A stretch of 42,379 bases of DNA from RGIG4140 sp045632845 (GTDB lineage: Bacteria > Pseudomonadota > Alphaproteobacteria > CAAHEQ01 > UBA3637). The notes below the pieces were generated by a model. The model had not been told where the DNA came from. It ran no database searches and saw nothing but the letters and a program-made list of their open reading frames with translations. The stretch is from the NCBI GenBank assembly GCA_045632845.1, contig JAZQXL010000017.1:1-42379 (forward strand), in the 5' to 3' direction. Positions 18,825 to 27,825 of the stretch are shown piece after piece. Every line of letters begins with the position of its first letter. Position 1 is the stretch's first letter. Position numbers and translations under genes: made by a program.

Positions 18825-19901
18825 TTAATTTTGATAAGCCTTGGCACGCAAGGCTTTTACCCCTTGTCTTGTTTCATCCATCATCTCATAAGGCAAAACC
18901 CGTGTGGCAACCCAGCCCCTCGCAGCGTTTTGTTCCGCCAAACGAAAGCCAGCTTTTTTGCCCACTTCAATGAGGTTGGCATAAACTTTCATCTCTTCTT
19001 GCGAGAGGTTCAAACGCGTTAAATCAGAACGGGACAAACCATATTCTTCTGCAACTCGATCCAAATGCTCGTAAAAACCTGTTAAATTACCTTGCGCTGT
19101 CAAATAACCCCGTTGCATAGATTGCAAAGCATAACTCATTGCCTGAGCCGTATAAGTAGCCTTCCACGAAGCATTTTTATCACTCGAATAAGGGTTTGAA
19201 AACACCTCCATACAAGTCAAAATCTCCCCACCCACAAAGTCTTTTTGTGATTTATAAAGCGCACCATTGTTCTTTTTTAACAACTGTTGAAAGCGATAAA
19301 CAGGATCTTCATTTTTAAACCCTGCTTCATCAAACAAAGCACCTTGTGTTTTTTTTGCCTGCGCAACCAAATCTGTTTGCATAAAAGAAAGGACAGCCTC
19401 TTTTGTTGGTGTATAAGAAGCAAAAGCCGAATACATCACCTCATGCATTCGATCCCACCCTTCAGCTTCAGCCTCAGCCAAAAGAGCGCGAACCATCACC
19501 TGCCCCGCAGAATATCCCTTTGTTTGCATTTCTCCCAAATAGCTTTGCTTGGCATGCAACAATTCATGAAACAATAAGGCGACAGGCTTTTGATTTTGAA
19601 TGCGATTTGTATTCACCCTGATTTTATTTTCATGCGTGATGAAAAAACCCGCCATATCTTCGGCCATAAAATTGGAACTTTCTAACTGCATTTTGGGCGA
19701 AACATTGGCAAACATATTCTGCCCATAAGGCGTTTTGGCCAAATCTTTGAGGGCTTCTTTCATCATCTTCTCATCCCCAAAAGAAAACCAAGCCCCTGAA
19801 ACAGCGCCATTTAATCTGCGGTAATTATATGCATAAACTTGCTGTGCTCTGGCTCTTTCTTCTGGATTTTTGGATAAAACATCTAACGCTTTTTTTGCCA
19901 T
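18825..19901 (-). CDS. HExxH putative zinc metallopeptidase, 358 residues
   Basis: The motif F-H-E-L-L-H-A-K-Q places His112, Glu113 and His116 as a zinc-binding HExxH site, and the Glu-rich A-E-A-E-A-E-G-W around residues 142-149 could supply the third ligand. The rest is helical and rich in Ala, Gln and Lys, with no signal peptide. Similar small HExxH proteins are known in uncultured alphaproteobacteria, but I cannot name the family with confidence. The start at 19901 has AAGGGGG at good spacing. The 148 bp between its stop and the DUF3137 stop hold only AT-rich sequence and a weak A/T hairpin. Its substrate is unknown. A second HExxH protein lies at 32689-33801. Confidence 0.82.
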   Translation of the reverse strand: MAKKALDVLSKNPEERARAQQVYAYNYRRLNGAVSGAWFSFGDEKMMKEALKDLAKTPYGQNMFANVSPKMQLESSNFMAEDMAGFFITHENKIRVNTNRIQNQKPVALLFHELLHAKQSYLGEMQTKGYSAGQVMVRALLAEAEAEGWDRMHEVMYSAFASYTPTKEAVLSFMQTDLVAQAKKTQGALFDEAGFKNEDPVYRFQQLLKKNNGALYKSQKDFVGGEILTCMEVFSNPYSSDKNASWKATYTAQAMSYALQSMQRGYLTAQGNLTGFYEHLDRVAEEYGLSRSDLTRLNLSQEEMKVYANLIEVGKKAGFRLAEQNAARGWVATRVLPYEMMDETRQGVKALRAKAYQN

Positions 19902-19985
19902 ACAAACCCCCTTAGGTCATTTTTTTTAAAGCGTATCATAAAAGATTATAAATAACAATAAAAAAATAACACGCCTTTATTTTGT

Positions 19986-20014
19986 TTGACAAGAATGTCA
20001 TTTTATTTTATGTT
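19986..20014 (+). promoter_or_regulatory. Promoter of the membrane protein/radical SAM pair
   Basis: TTGACA and TATGTT are separated by 17 bp. The implied start near 20,020 places the true start codon at 20045 and rules out the upstream in-frame codon at 19982, which lies at the -35 box. Confidence 0.6.
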
Positions 20015-20044
20015 ACCCTAAATGGTAAATTAGGATTAAAAAAA

Positions 20045-21016
20045 ATGAAAAAATTAACACAACAACAAATCAATGTGGATGAAATTTTAAAACACCCCAA
20101 ACAAAGCTTCATTGAAAAAGTCATGCACTCAGCACTTCAAAAAAAAATTGCAGGAGCGGTATTTTTAAGTTCTTTGATTTTCAAAACAAAACAAGTGTGT
20201 GCTGAAGAGGTCACTTCTGGTATAGTAACGGAGCGTTTGACATCTGACTTTATAAATGTGCGTAGCATAATTTTCACTTTAGGGGCATTTTTGTTGGGTG
20301 TAACACTTTTGGGCAAACTATTTAAAAAGATGTCTTTTTTCTGGTTTTTAAGTTTTTTGACTTTTTTTACATCCATCTTACTTATGGGTGCTGTGTTTGA
20401 TTATATAACACAAGGATCGGAAACTTATTCTAGTTGGGGGAGTCATTGTTGGAACGATGAAACTTTAGAGTTTGTATCTTGTGGAGAAACGCCCACACAA
20501 ACAAATATTGATTATAATGTACTTTCCCTTGGTTTTTGCTTTTCACTCCCTTTGATTTGTGGTATACCTTTTTTAAGTTTTATTTTTTACAAATTCAAAA
20601 AAATCAACCTTGAAAGATTTAATAACATTTTAAATGTTTGGGTAAAAGCATTGATTTGTTCAGCTCTTACGCTTGTTGTATTCCTTATAATCGAAGAAGA
20701 GTATTTTTACGCTCTATTGTACCTTATCATGGGTTATCTGGTGTTAAAAAAATTGCCTTTACAACAAAAATTAATTGTTGTAAACACCCTTTTAACAGGC
20801 ATTGCTCTTTTTTCAACCAGAGAGTTTAGCAATATGGGACTTGCTTATCTGCTTTTAAGCATCATAAGCGTTATCCCTTGCATTCAAAGCTACAAATCGT
20901 TGAAAAATCAAACTGAAAAAAAGACGAAATTGGCTTATAGCGTTCAATTAATTCTAACAACTTGTTGGGCAATTTTTGTTTTTTATAACTTAATAAGAAC
21001 ACTTTTAAATGTCTGA
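20045..21016 (+). CDS. Polytopic membrane protein coupled to a radical SAM gene
   Basis: The 323-residue protein starts with a soluble ~35-residue head rich in Gln, Lys and His, then a signal-like hydrophobic stretch ending Q-V-C-A-E-E. Six or more further hydrophobic segments follow. Between the third and fourth lies a polar loop with two Cys and several Ser, Trp and Thr (G-S-H-C-W-N-D-E ... S-C-G-E-T-P). The family is not recognised. The first part (signal-like peptide plus two hydrophobic helices with a short basic turn) weakly resembles TrbC/VirB2 pilins, but that is a guess. Its last 8 bp overlap the start of the radical SAM gene, implying translational coupling and joint function. Confidence 0.85.
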   Translation: MKKLTQQQINVDEILKHPKQSFIEKVMHSALQKKIAGAVFLSSLIFKTKQVCAEEVTSGIVTERLTSDFINVRSIIFTLGAFLLGVTLLGKLFKKMSFFWFLSFLTFFTSILLMGAVFDYITQGSETYSSWGSHCWNDETLEFVSCGETPTQTNIDYNVLSLGFCFSLPLICGIPFLSFIFYKFKKINLERFNNILNVWVKALICSALTLVVFLIIEEEYFYALLYLIMGYLVLKKLPLQQKLIVVNTLLTGIALFSTREFSNMGLAYLLLSIISVIPCIQSYKSLKNQTEKKTKLAYSVQLILTTCWAIFVFYNLIRTLLNV

Positions 21017-22034
21017 TTTTAAAACTGTTATTGATTTTGAATCTACTTTTTCATGCACACATAACTGTCTGTATTGTTACAACTGGTGGAAAACCCATGG
21101 AGAAAAAATGCCCCTTGAGTTGAACACCAAAAAAACTTTGAAAATCCTTGAAAAAGCCATTCAAGAAATGAAGCCAAATCGGTTTGTTTTTTCTGGTGGA
21201 GAACCTTTTTTACGACCAGATATTCATGAATTGATTGAATTTGTGCACTCTAAAAAAATCCCCATAACAATTATTTCAAACGGCTCATTAATCAACGAAA
21301 AAGAACTCAAATTTTGCAAAAAAAATGGGGTTGACATGTTTGAATTTACCCTTCTTTCTAGCAAAAGAGAAATCCACAATCAACTCGCCAATGTGAAAGG
21401 TGATTTTTCAGCCTTTGACAATGCAATTATTGCCACACAAAAAGCCATTCAACATAAAATAGACGTTGCCCATGTCTTTGTTGCAACAAAACAAAACATT
21501 CAAACCATTGAAGAAACTCTTGCCCTTTCTTATGCCTTGGGTGTTCGTCATTTTTTGTTCAACCGATTTAATCCAGCTGGGAATGGTTTTTTAAATCTAA
21601 ATCAGTTGCAAATCAGTCCAAATGAAATTGCCTCAGCCCTTGAAATAGCACAAAACTTCATCCAAACACACCCAAGTTTTCGCATTTCGTGCGCTGTGAA
21701 CATTCACCCTTGTCTTGTCGATTTAAGCCGGTATAAAGACATTAAATTCACTTATTGTGGTGTCAAAAAAGGGCAAACCGTTTATCTATTAGATATGCTG
21801 GGAAACATTCGTTTATGTGCATTTGCAAGAACAAATGTCGGCAATATTCTCACCCAATCATTTGATGAAATTATCAACTCAGACAAAGCCAATGCCTACT
21901 TTGAAGCTGTGCCAAAAAAATGCCTTGGCTGTGACTTAATAAAACTTTGCCAAGGAGGATGCAAAGCATCAAGTGACAATTGCTTTTTAAATCCAAATCA
22001 AGCAGATGACTGGCTAAAAAAATATAAGCCATAA
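21009..22034 (+). CDS. Radical SAM/SPASM enzyme, 341 residues
   Basis: The N-terminal C-T-H-N-C-L-Y-C motif (Cys16, Cys20, Cys23) is the CxxxCxxC site for the SAM-binding [4Fe-4S] cluster, and S-G-G-E-P at residues 62-66 is the SAM-contact motif. The C-terminal third carries a SPASM pattern: Cys250, L-D-M-L-G-N-I-R-L-C (Cys270), then C-L-G-C-D-L-I-K-L-C-Q-G-G-C (Cys305, 308, 314, 318) and Cys325, for auxiliary clusters. SPASM enzymes often modify peptides or proteins (PqqE, anSME and RiPP maturases). No short precursor peptide is visible next to it. The only partner is the overlapping upstream membrane protein, which may be the substrate or a cofactor for modification. Confidence 0.92.
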   Translation: MSDFKTVIDFESTFSCTHNCLYCYNWWKTHGEKMPLELNTKKTLKILEKAIQEMKPNRFVFSGGEPFLRPDIHELIEFVHSKKIPITIISNGSLINEKELKFCKKNGVDMFEFTLLSSKREIHNQLANVKGDFSAFDNAIIATQKAIQHKIDVAHVFVATKQNIQTIEETLALSYALGVRHFLFNRFNPAGNGFLNLNQLQISPNEIASALEIAQNFIQTHPSFRISCAVNIHPCLVDLSRYKDIKFTYCGVKKGQTVYLLDMLGNIRLCAFARTNVGNILTQSFDEIINSDKANAYFEAVPKKCLGCDLIKLCQGGCKASSDNCFLNPNQADDWLKKYKP

Positions 22035-22044
22035 TAAATACCAC

Positions 22045-22079
22045 AAAAAAAAGCAACCCATTTGCGGTTGCTTTTTTTT
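22045..22079. terminator. Bidirectional terminator between convergent genes
   Basis: A GCAACC/GGTTGC stem with a 7-base loop is flanked by a run of A on the left and of T on the right. It can end both the radical SAM transcript (+) and the 622-residue gene transcript (-). Confidence 0.85.
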
Positions 22080-22092
22080 AATCCTTAGAAGA

Positions 22093-23961
22093 TTATTCTT
22101 TCACACGGGGGGAATTTGCCATTGAAAAACGGCCACTTGGGCGTTTGACAAACAGTGTAGGTTTGTAATTCATAGCCAAATCTAAGCGATTTTTGCGAAA
22201 GCCCATTTCAAGCAGTTTGTCATAATATTTTTGAACAAAATGAGGGATCCCCTCTTCATCCACATACAAGGAAACTTTTTTGTTGCTTGACTGCATAGGG
22301 CGAAAAACAAAAGATCTGACTTTGCTTTTTGCCAACTCATATTTCACAAACTTTTCAGTTGGATAAACCTTTTTGATAAAGTCAACCAAATCATTGTATT
22401 GTGACTGATAGCTTCTGCCCAAAATGTCCCAAAATTGATACAAATTGATAAACCCAGGGAAAACAGAAGGAATATCCCTTTTATATTCAAATGACTCAGC
22501 AACCAATGGATTGATGTTGAAAGCTCTGCCATATCTTGCAACAAAAGTTGGCACAGCCTTTTTATCAATGGCATAAACAAGAAGGCCTTTATCATTGCGT
22601 CTGGTGATGAAAAAGAGTGGTTTTTCAACCTGTTTTCCATCTTTTGTTTGTTCAAAATAAACATCTTCCAAACAATATTTTGTGATTTTGTCTGCACTTA
22701 AACGAGAACTTTTTAAATAATGAGCCAATTCACTCAATGGGAGGAAATTGTCATTCCAAGGGGTGATTTGCTTTTCTCCCAAAAGGACTGAAACGCGATG
22801 AGAAGACGCCCCTTTCTTTTCAAAAAAAGATCTGTTCTTTTTCAAAAATTCTAACATTGCTTCTTTAGAAACAAAAACAGGATATACCCTATTCATAACC
22901 ATAGCATTCACAAAAACAGGATCTTGCGTTTGAGATTGTGGGTTAAAATAAGTTTCTTTTAAAAATGTGGTTCTGACCGCATTGTTCAACTGAGCGGTTG
23001 GAGCCATTGCCAAAAGTTGAAGGAATTCTCTGATAGAAACCATCTCTTTTGTTTTTTTAACCACAGGTTTTTCTTGTGTTAAAAATTGAATTTTTTGCTG
23101 ATCGGCCCCCATTTGAAGCAAAGGTGCATTAAACAGAGAAACAAATGCGGGCAAATCTTCTTTTGCTAACAAATAAAAGGAGCGATAAAACTTCACAATT
23201 GGTTCAAAAACAAGATTTTCCCCTTGTTTTTTGAGCAAAAAAGTATCTTTCACCGCGGCAGATTTAATCAAATTTTCAAGCTTTGACTTGTCGTTAATCT
23301 TTAACATTGAGGCTAAGCCTGCCACAGTAACTCTGTCTTCAATCAAATGATCAACGGACTGAACCAATTGAGATTTTAAGTTTTGAAAACCCATTTTTTC
23401 AAGCGCTTCTTGATGGCGTTCAACAAAAAATGGCATCCCCTTTTTAGAGATAACAAACCCCTCTTTTCCATTTGAAAAAATTCGTTTTTGTCTGACTTTG
23501 CCCGTTCTTGTCACATCCTCATACGTTTCATGCATGGCATTTTCTAAAATATAGGCTTTTAAGACTTTATCTAATTGCTTGGTGCCAGCCTTATAATGTC
23601 TGATAAAATATCTGATATCACACAAAGGATTAAGATCTTCAATCTCTTTTGCTTTTTGTTTTAAATGGTTGGAATATGTTTTTAAAAACAAGTCCTTATA
23701 TTCCTTAATTAAATAAAAACGATAAGAACCATCCCTCTTTTTTTGATAGCTAAAAAAGCTTTTTTTAACCACCTCACCTGAGGGCAAAACCTCTTCAAAC
23801 AGCTTGTCTGTCATCATAAGTGAAATGTACTTTGACAAGGGTGTTACAGAACGAGAATTCACACAAAATTTGTGCGCAATGGACCACAAATCATCATCTG
23901 TTTTGCTGTCCCTAAAATGACGAGGCATATAATTTTCGATAAAGTCAAGTGTTGTTGTCAT
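22093..23961 (-). CDS. Tandem-module protein of unknown function, 622 residues
   Basis: The protein consists of about five or six copies of a ~100-residue degenerate module. Each has a helical start with a short sub-helix, a segment like Y-E-D/F-E-Q with an acidic turn and G, a Phe-rich strand (P-V-F-V, K-R-I-F), then an I-D/S-K-K-A-x-P-x-F-V helix and L-x-x-M-G. The layout (helices, beta-turn, residue-rich strand, helix) recalls excisionase/MerR-like winged helices, but no family is recognised and this is inference. It follows the 617-residue paralogue by 5 bp, with a Shine-Dalgarno overlapping the upstream stop, so the two are co-transcribed. No signal peptide or membrane segment is seen. 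Confidence 0.87.
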   Translation of the reverse strand: MTTTLDFIENYMPRHFRDSKTDDDLWSIAHKFCVNSRSVTPLSKYISLMMTDKLFEEVLPSGEVVKKSFFSYQKKRDGSYRFYLIKEYKDLFLKTYSNHLKQKAKEIEDLNPLCDIRYFIRHYKAGTKQLDKVLKAYILENAMHETYEDVTRTGKVRQKRIFSNGKEGFVISKKGMPFFVERHQEALEKMGFQNLKSQLVQSVDHLIEDRVTVAGLASMLKINDKSKLENLIKSAAVKDTFLLKKQGENLVFEPIVKFYRSFYLLAKEDLPAFVSLFNAPLLQMGADQQKIQFLTQEKPVVKKTKEMVSIREFLQLLAMAPTAQLNNAVRTTFLKETYFNPQSQTQDPVFVNAMVMNRVYPVFVSKEAMLEFLKKNRSFFEKKGASSHRVSVLLGEKQITPWNDNFLPLSELAHYLKSSRLSADKITKYCLEDVYFEQTKDGKQVEKPLFFITRRNDKGLLVYAIDKKAVPTFVARYGRAFNINPLVAESFEYKRDIPSVFPGFINLYQFWDILGRSYQSQYNDLVDFIKKVYPTEKFVKYELAKSKVRSFVFRPMQSSNKKVSLYVDEEGIPHFVQKYYDKLLEMGFRKNRLDLAMNYKPTLFVKRPSGRFSMANSPRVKE

Positions 23962-23966
23962 TTAAA

Positions 23967-25820
23967 TTACCTTTTTCGTTGTCTGTCAGAATTGATTCTG
24001 TATTGTTTGATTTTTTCTTGAAGAGCGGGAATGGCTTGCTTGTCAATGGCATAAACAATATGCCCTGTTGAAGATCTTACAGGTGTGAACATTTTCTTTT
24101 CAACAAGAGCCTCTTCTTGAGCAGATTGATACGTTGCATCAATTAAGTTTTTGTGAACATAATCTTTGAACCTGTTGGAAAATGACAACAATTGCGCCAA
24201 CGCTTCAATCGTCATCTGCTCATTGGAAATTGGTAAAATAGGTTTGATGCCAGAAGCATCATTTAACCTTAATGGATTGACCTTATTTTCCAAGAAAAAA
24301 TCGCCATGCGCCCTTAAAAATGACTGCATTGCTTGTTTGTTTTTAAAAATATAACGAATAGAATGCTGTGTGCTTGCCTTGATAAAAACAGGTTGTAAAG
24401 ATTTTGCGCCCGTTTCATCTATGTGTTCATAAGTTTCATTGATAAAGTTGGATTCAATTTCAGCACGCAACCGTTTAAAATGACAAGGATGAATGCCCAG
24501 AGCATAAAACATCTCTCTAAACTGAACCATTGATGGGGTACGTTTTACCAAAGAATGCTTGCCCACCAAGTGATCCAACCGATCTTGATTGGCGCCAATG
24601 GCAAGTAACTTTTTATAAAAACGAGAAAAGAAAGCTTTTGCATCTTTTTCATCAATATAATATTCCTCTTGATTTCTGTGGTAATAAGACTTCAAAAGCG
24701 GGTTTGAAGCTGACTTGCCCCGAGCTGATTTTTGCTTATTATAAGCTTTTTCAACCACCAAAAGCATTTTCGGCCAAACCTTTTGCAATTGATGTTTTTT
24801 GAACAACTTTGAAAGGCTGATTGCCCCGGCTGGCAAATCACTTAACCTGATGCTTTGATTTAAAATATGGTTCATATTCAACAAACCAAAACTTTTAAGC
24901 TCATTTTGATAACGAAGGGTGAAAGGATAAATCGCATTTTTGCGCATGGAAATAATCCCATGGTCAACCTCAAACATTTTTTTGACGATTGGATTGCCTG
25001 TTGCATCCGTTTCTTCATAAACATCATCCAGAGCCTTTTGTTTGATAAAATCAGAAAGCATTTTATCTGAAATATGTTTGCCAGATACTTTAAGCAAAAA
25101 GTGTCTGATAGAGATAAATTCATTTTGAGCTTCAATTTCAGCTTCTTTTTGCGCCAACAAAGGGGCAAACTGCTCTTTAAAATAATCAAAAGCTTCCGCT
25201 TTGAAAAAGAAGTTGGTTGACCGTCTCTTCCCCCGCCAATAAAGGAACATGGGCTCTTCTTGAATGGAACCATCTGGCATTTGTTTTGGATAACAGATAT
25301 CAAACAAATTGTCAGAAATAAATTCAGACAATTTTAAAACATTTTTGGAGTTTTTGGTAAACTTCTTTGTAAAATCCCAAAGATTCCATACATTTTGAGG
25401 CTCTTCTTTTTGAAAAGGGATATTATTTAAAATAGCTTTAATGTGCGTTTTGCTCACCCCTAAATCAACAAGCTGTTGCTGGTGAGAGTCAATAAAAGCC
25501 AAGGCCCCTTCTTTTGAAACAAGAAAATCAATATCCCCATTACTGTAAAAGGGTAAAAAACAAAACCTTGCTTTAGCTGTAAGCACATTGGGCGTTAAAA
25601 AACCATTGGCATTTGCCCCTTCCCGCAAGCGTTCAAAATGATACACATCTTCAAACCCTGTAAATGTTGCTTTGTAAAAATCAGAAAAAAGGGCGTCATA
25701 AAACTTTTTGAGAAACAAAGAATGATTTGACCCAAGTAACGTGCAAAATTCTTTGACCGTATAATAATCTTTTTTCCACATATAAGGTTTAAAATAAAGT
25801 GGGGTATTGTTCAAATTCAT
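23967..25820 (-). CDS. Tandem-module protein of unknown function, 617 residues
   Basis: This is the first gene of a two-gene operon with a paralogue at 22093-23961. It shows the same repeating unit: a helix pair, an acidic Y-E-E-T-D-A-T-G turn, a Phe strand, then a K-x-A-I/A-F-x-F helix ending L-x-S-F-G or L-x-x-I-G. The last unit matches the paralogue closely (V-Y-A-I-D-K-Q-A-I-P versus V-Y-A-I-D-K-K-A-V-P). The start ATG is preceded by GGGAAGA, and a consensus promoter lies 58 bp upstream. It is basic and soluble. Nucleic-acid binding by winged-helix-like modules is possible but unproven. Confidence 0.87.
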   Translation of the reverse strand: MNLNNTPLYFKPYMWKKDYYTVKEFCTLLGSNHSLFLKKFYDALFSDFYKATFTGFEDVYHFERLREGANANGFLTPNVLTAKARFCFLPFYSNGDIDFLVSKEGALAFIDSHQQQLVDLGVSKTHIKAILNNIPFQKEEPQNVWNLWDFTKKFTKNSKNVLKLSEFISDNLFDICYPKQMPDGSIQEEPMFLYWRGKRRSTNFFFKAEAFDYFKEQFAPLLAQKEAEIEAQNEFISIRHFLLKVSGKHISDKMLSDFIKQKALDDVYEETDATGNPIVKKMFEVDHGIISMRKNAIYPFTLRYQNELKSFGLLNMNHILNQSIRLSDLPAGAISLSKLFKKHQLQKVWPKMLLVVEKAYNKQKSARGKSASNPLLKSYYHRNQEEYYIDEKDAKAFFSRFYKKLLAIGANQDRLDHLVGKHSLVKRTPSMVQFREMFYALGIHPCHFKRLRAEIESNFINETYEHIDETGAKSLQPVFIKASTQHSIRYIFKNKQAMQSFLRAHGDFFLENKVNPLRLNDASGIKPILPISNEQMTIEALAQLLSFSNRFKDYVHKNLIDATYQSAQEEALVEKKMFTPVRSSTGHIVYAIDKQAIPALQEKIKQYRINSDRQRKR

Positions 25821-25877
25821 CGTTCTTCCCTTAAAAAAACAAAAAAGATTTAAAAAAAATTAAAAAGCGTGGATGAG

Positions 25878-25906
25878 ATTATATCAAATATTTATCGTTT
25901 TGTCAA
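25878..25906 (-). promoter_or_regulatory. Consensus promoter of the 617/622-residue gene pair
   Basis: Minus-strand TTGACA and TATAAT are spaced by exactly 17 bp, a perfect sigma-70 consensus and the strongest-looking promoter in the window. The ~58-bp leader to the ATG is A/T-rich with no clear hairpin. Confidence 0.8.
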
Positions 25907-25936
25907 TTATTTTTTATATAAAAAATAAAAGAGTTA

Positions 25937-25964
25937 TTGACAAGTCTTAAAAAAAACGTATACT
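25937..25964 (+). promoter_or_regulatory. Promoter of the M20 peptidase gene
   Basis: TTGACA and TATACT are separated by 16 bp, ~57 bp before the ATG at 26021. It is divergent from the 617-residue gene promoter, 31 bp away. Confidence 0.65.
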
Positions 25965-26020
25965 ATAATTAGATTTGTTTTTTATAGAACAGATATAGAA
26001 CAGGCAAAAACGGAGGCTTT

Positions 26021-27133
26021 ATGGGGAATATTGAAAAAATTTTGGCAGACTTAATCAGGTTTGACACATCAAAAGAAAAAACATCCAACACCTGCATTGT
26101 GGAATATATCTGCGCCATTTTGGAAAAACATGACCTGTCTTATGCACGTTTAAAAAACAACAAATCAGGGCTTGAAAGCATTGTTGCAGGCATTAACACC
26201 CCCTTAAAAGACAGCACCCCAACGTTGATGCTTTCTGGCCATATGGACACAGTTGTTACCAACGAAAATGTGTGGCACATAACAAAACCTTTGGAACCTG
26301 TTCTTCAAGAGGGTAAGCTTTATGGCTTGGGAGCGGCGGATATGAAATCTGCTATTGCAGTTTTTTTGGCAAGTATTGAAGAATTCAAAAAAACTGGGCA
26401 AAGCATTGTTTTTTCTTTCACCAATGATGAAGAAACGGACATTGAAAGCATCAAAGATGTTATCGCTTTTTTGAACCAACAAAATGTCAAACCTAAATAT
26501 GCCTTTTTAGGGGAACCAACAGATTTGCACCTAGCAACACAAAGCACAGGATACATGGCTTTTAAAACCACGATTAATGGGGAAGCTGGTCACTCAACAA
26601 GCAAAGACAAAGCAACCCCTATTTTTGTGGGGGCTCAAGTGATGTTGTTTATTGAAAAAATGAACATTGCTTATAAAGAACTGGGCACGTTCTTTCACGT
26701 TGGCGTTGCCAAAGGGGGTGAATGCAGAAATTCCATTCCAACCAGTTTTGAATTTGATTGGGAAATGCGTTTTGTACACAAAGGGGCAACAGCTGTTGCC
26801 ATTCACCATGTTATGCGCTTGCATGATGAAATTCGCACCAAAAACAAAATTGACATTATGGTTAAAGTGTTTGAACGTATCCCCTCTTATGTTGAAGGAA
26901 AGCACACTGAAATTGTCAAAACAATGAGCAAAATTTTAGATGAGAAAAAGCGTTTTCGCATCACTTATGCCACCGAAGCTGGCTTTATCAAAGCTTATGG
27001 CCCCAAAACGGTGATTTTTGGCCCTGGGAAAGAAGAACTTGCTCACCAAGGGGATGAATACGTTGAAATTGCAAACTTGTACAAATACCAAAACGTGTTG
27101 TTGCAATTTTTGGAAAAACAAAAAACAAAGTGA
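26021..27133 (+). CDS. M20 family metallopeptidase (ArgE/DapE-like amidohydrolase)
   Basis: The 370-residue length fits the family. Conserved metal and catalytic sites are all present: S-G-H-M-D-T-V (His74, Asp76), G-A-A-D-M-K-S (Asp107), D-E-E-T-D (Glu137-138), L-G-E-P-T-D (Glu165), A-G-H-S-T-S in the dimerisation domain (His191) and F-G-P-G ... A-H-Q-G-D-E-Y (His342). The Y-A-T-E-A-G segment resembles acetylornithine deacetylases, so N-acyl amino acid hydrolysis in the cytoplasm is expected. The exact substrate (N-acetylornithine, succinyl-diaminopimelate or a dipeptide) cannot be fixed from sequence. GGAGG precedes the ATG. No biosynthetic neighbours are present. Confidence 0.93.
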   Translation: MGNIEKILADLIRFDTSKEKTSNTCIVEYICAILEKHDLSYARLKNNKSGLESIVAGINTPLKDSTPTLMLSGHMDTVVTNENVWHITKPLEPVLQEGKLYGLGAADMKSAIAVFLASIEEFKKTGQSIVFSFTNDEETDIESIKDVIAFLNQQNVKPKYAFLGEPTDLHLATQSTGYMAFKTTINGEAGHSTSKDKATPIFVGAQVMLFIEKMNIAYKELGTFFHVGVAKGGECRNSIPTSFEFDWEMRFVHKGATAVAIHHVMRLHDEIRTKNKIDIMVKVFERIPSYVEGKHTEIVKTMSKILDEKKRFRITYATEAGFIKAYGPKTVIFGPGKEELAHQGDEYVEIANLYKYQNVLLQFLEKQKTK

Positions 27134-27142
27134 AATTAAAAA

Positions 27143-27171
27143 TTGACTTTTTGTGTTCCCTTTTGTATAGT
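27143..27171 (+). promoter_or_regulatory. Promoter of the 175-residue anchored protein gene
   Basis: TTGACT and TATAGT are separated by 17 bp. The -35 box coincides with an in-frame TTG, so that TTG cannot be the start; the ATG at 27221 is preferred. Confidence 0.65.
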
Positions 27172-27220
27172 GAACAAAAATAAAAAAGGGTACTCGTGTT
27201 TGTTCACATATGAGGGAAAA

Positions 27221-27748
27221 ATGAAAAAAGAAATCAAATTACTTGGTATTATTGGGCTTTTTTTTGTGGCAGCCTTTTTGATTGTTGCACATTTGATTTA
27301 TACAACACAAAAGGCAAATAATTTGTTTGAATTTTTAAAAGAAAATACCCAAAGTTATTCGGCAAAAAAAGATATTTTCCCTTCAAAATATTATAACCAC
27401 CCTGTTCAGGCAAATTTTTTTAAAACAAAACCTTATAAACACGATGATTTTGCAAGCATTACAATTGAGGATGTTTCCCCTTTGTTATGTTCACAAATTT
27501 TAAGAAGAGAACGTCCCTTTAAGATAGATGTTTTTTTGAATGACAAACCAGTGTTTTTTGGTTCTGATTGGCGCTGTTTCAAAGGGTTTAACCATAAAAT
27601 GCGCTTTCAATTTGAGATTTACAACTATAGCTTCTACTATCAAATGAACGAACCAAAAGTTTGCCATGACATTTGGGATTGTGATGTGAAGAACAGTGAA
27701 ACTTGCCTAGAGGGGTACTGTCAAAAAACCATTCCTCAAAAAATGTAA
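27221..27748 (+). CDS. Small membrane-anchored protein with C-terminal cysteine cluster
   Basis: The 175-residue protein has a basic start and one strong hydrophobic helix (residues ~7-27), then a probably periplasmic body. The C-terminus carries a four-Cys cluster within ~20 residues (C-H-D-I-W-D-C ... C-L-E-G-Y-C), likely disulfide-bonded, plus two more Cys in the middle. The start was moved to 27221 because the promoter covers the longer frame and GAGGG precedes this ATG. No family is recognised. It lies 77 bp before lptG with its own promoter, so a link to LPS transport is not shown. Confidence 0.78.
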   Translation: MKKEIKLLGIIGLFFVAAFLIVAHLIYTTQKANNLFEFLKENTQSYSAKKDIFPSKYYNHPVQANFFKTKPYKHDDFASITIEDVSPLLCSQILRRERPFKIDVFLNDKPVFFGSDWRCFKGFNHKMRFQFEIYNYSFYYQMNEPKVCHDIWDCDVKNSETCLEGYCQKTIPQKM

Positions 27749-27751
27749 GAC

Positions 27752-27780
27752 TTGACAAGAAAGAGTATTTTGGTTAGTAG
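27752..27780 (+). promoter_or_regulatory. Possible promoter of lptG
   Basis: TTGACA is followed after 17 bp by the weak hexamer TAGTAG, ~45 bp before the ATG at 27826. The -10 box is poor, so the exact site is uncertain. Confidence 0.4.
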
Positions 27781-27825
27781 TATATAAGTGTTCGAGAATA
27801 AAAAAAGCTTTTTAGGAACAAACAG

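Noticed and set aside
19982..20044. Upstream start for the polytopic membrane protein
   Set aside because: The codon at 19982 lies at the -35 box of a good promoter, so it would not be transcribed; 20045 is preferred.
27143..27220. Upstream TTG start for the 175-residue anchored protein
   Set aside because: The TTG is part of the -35 hexamer of the promoter; the ATG at 27221 precedes the membrane helix directly and has a ribosome binding site.
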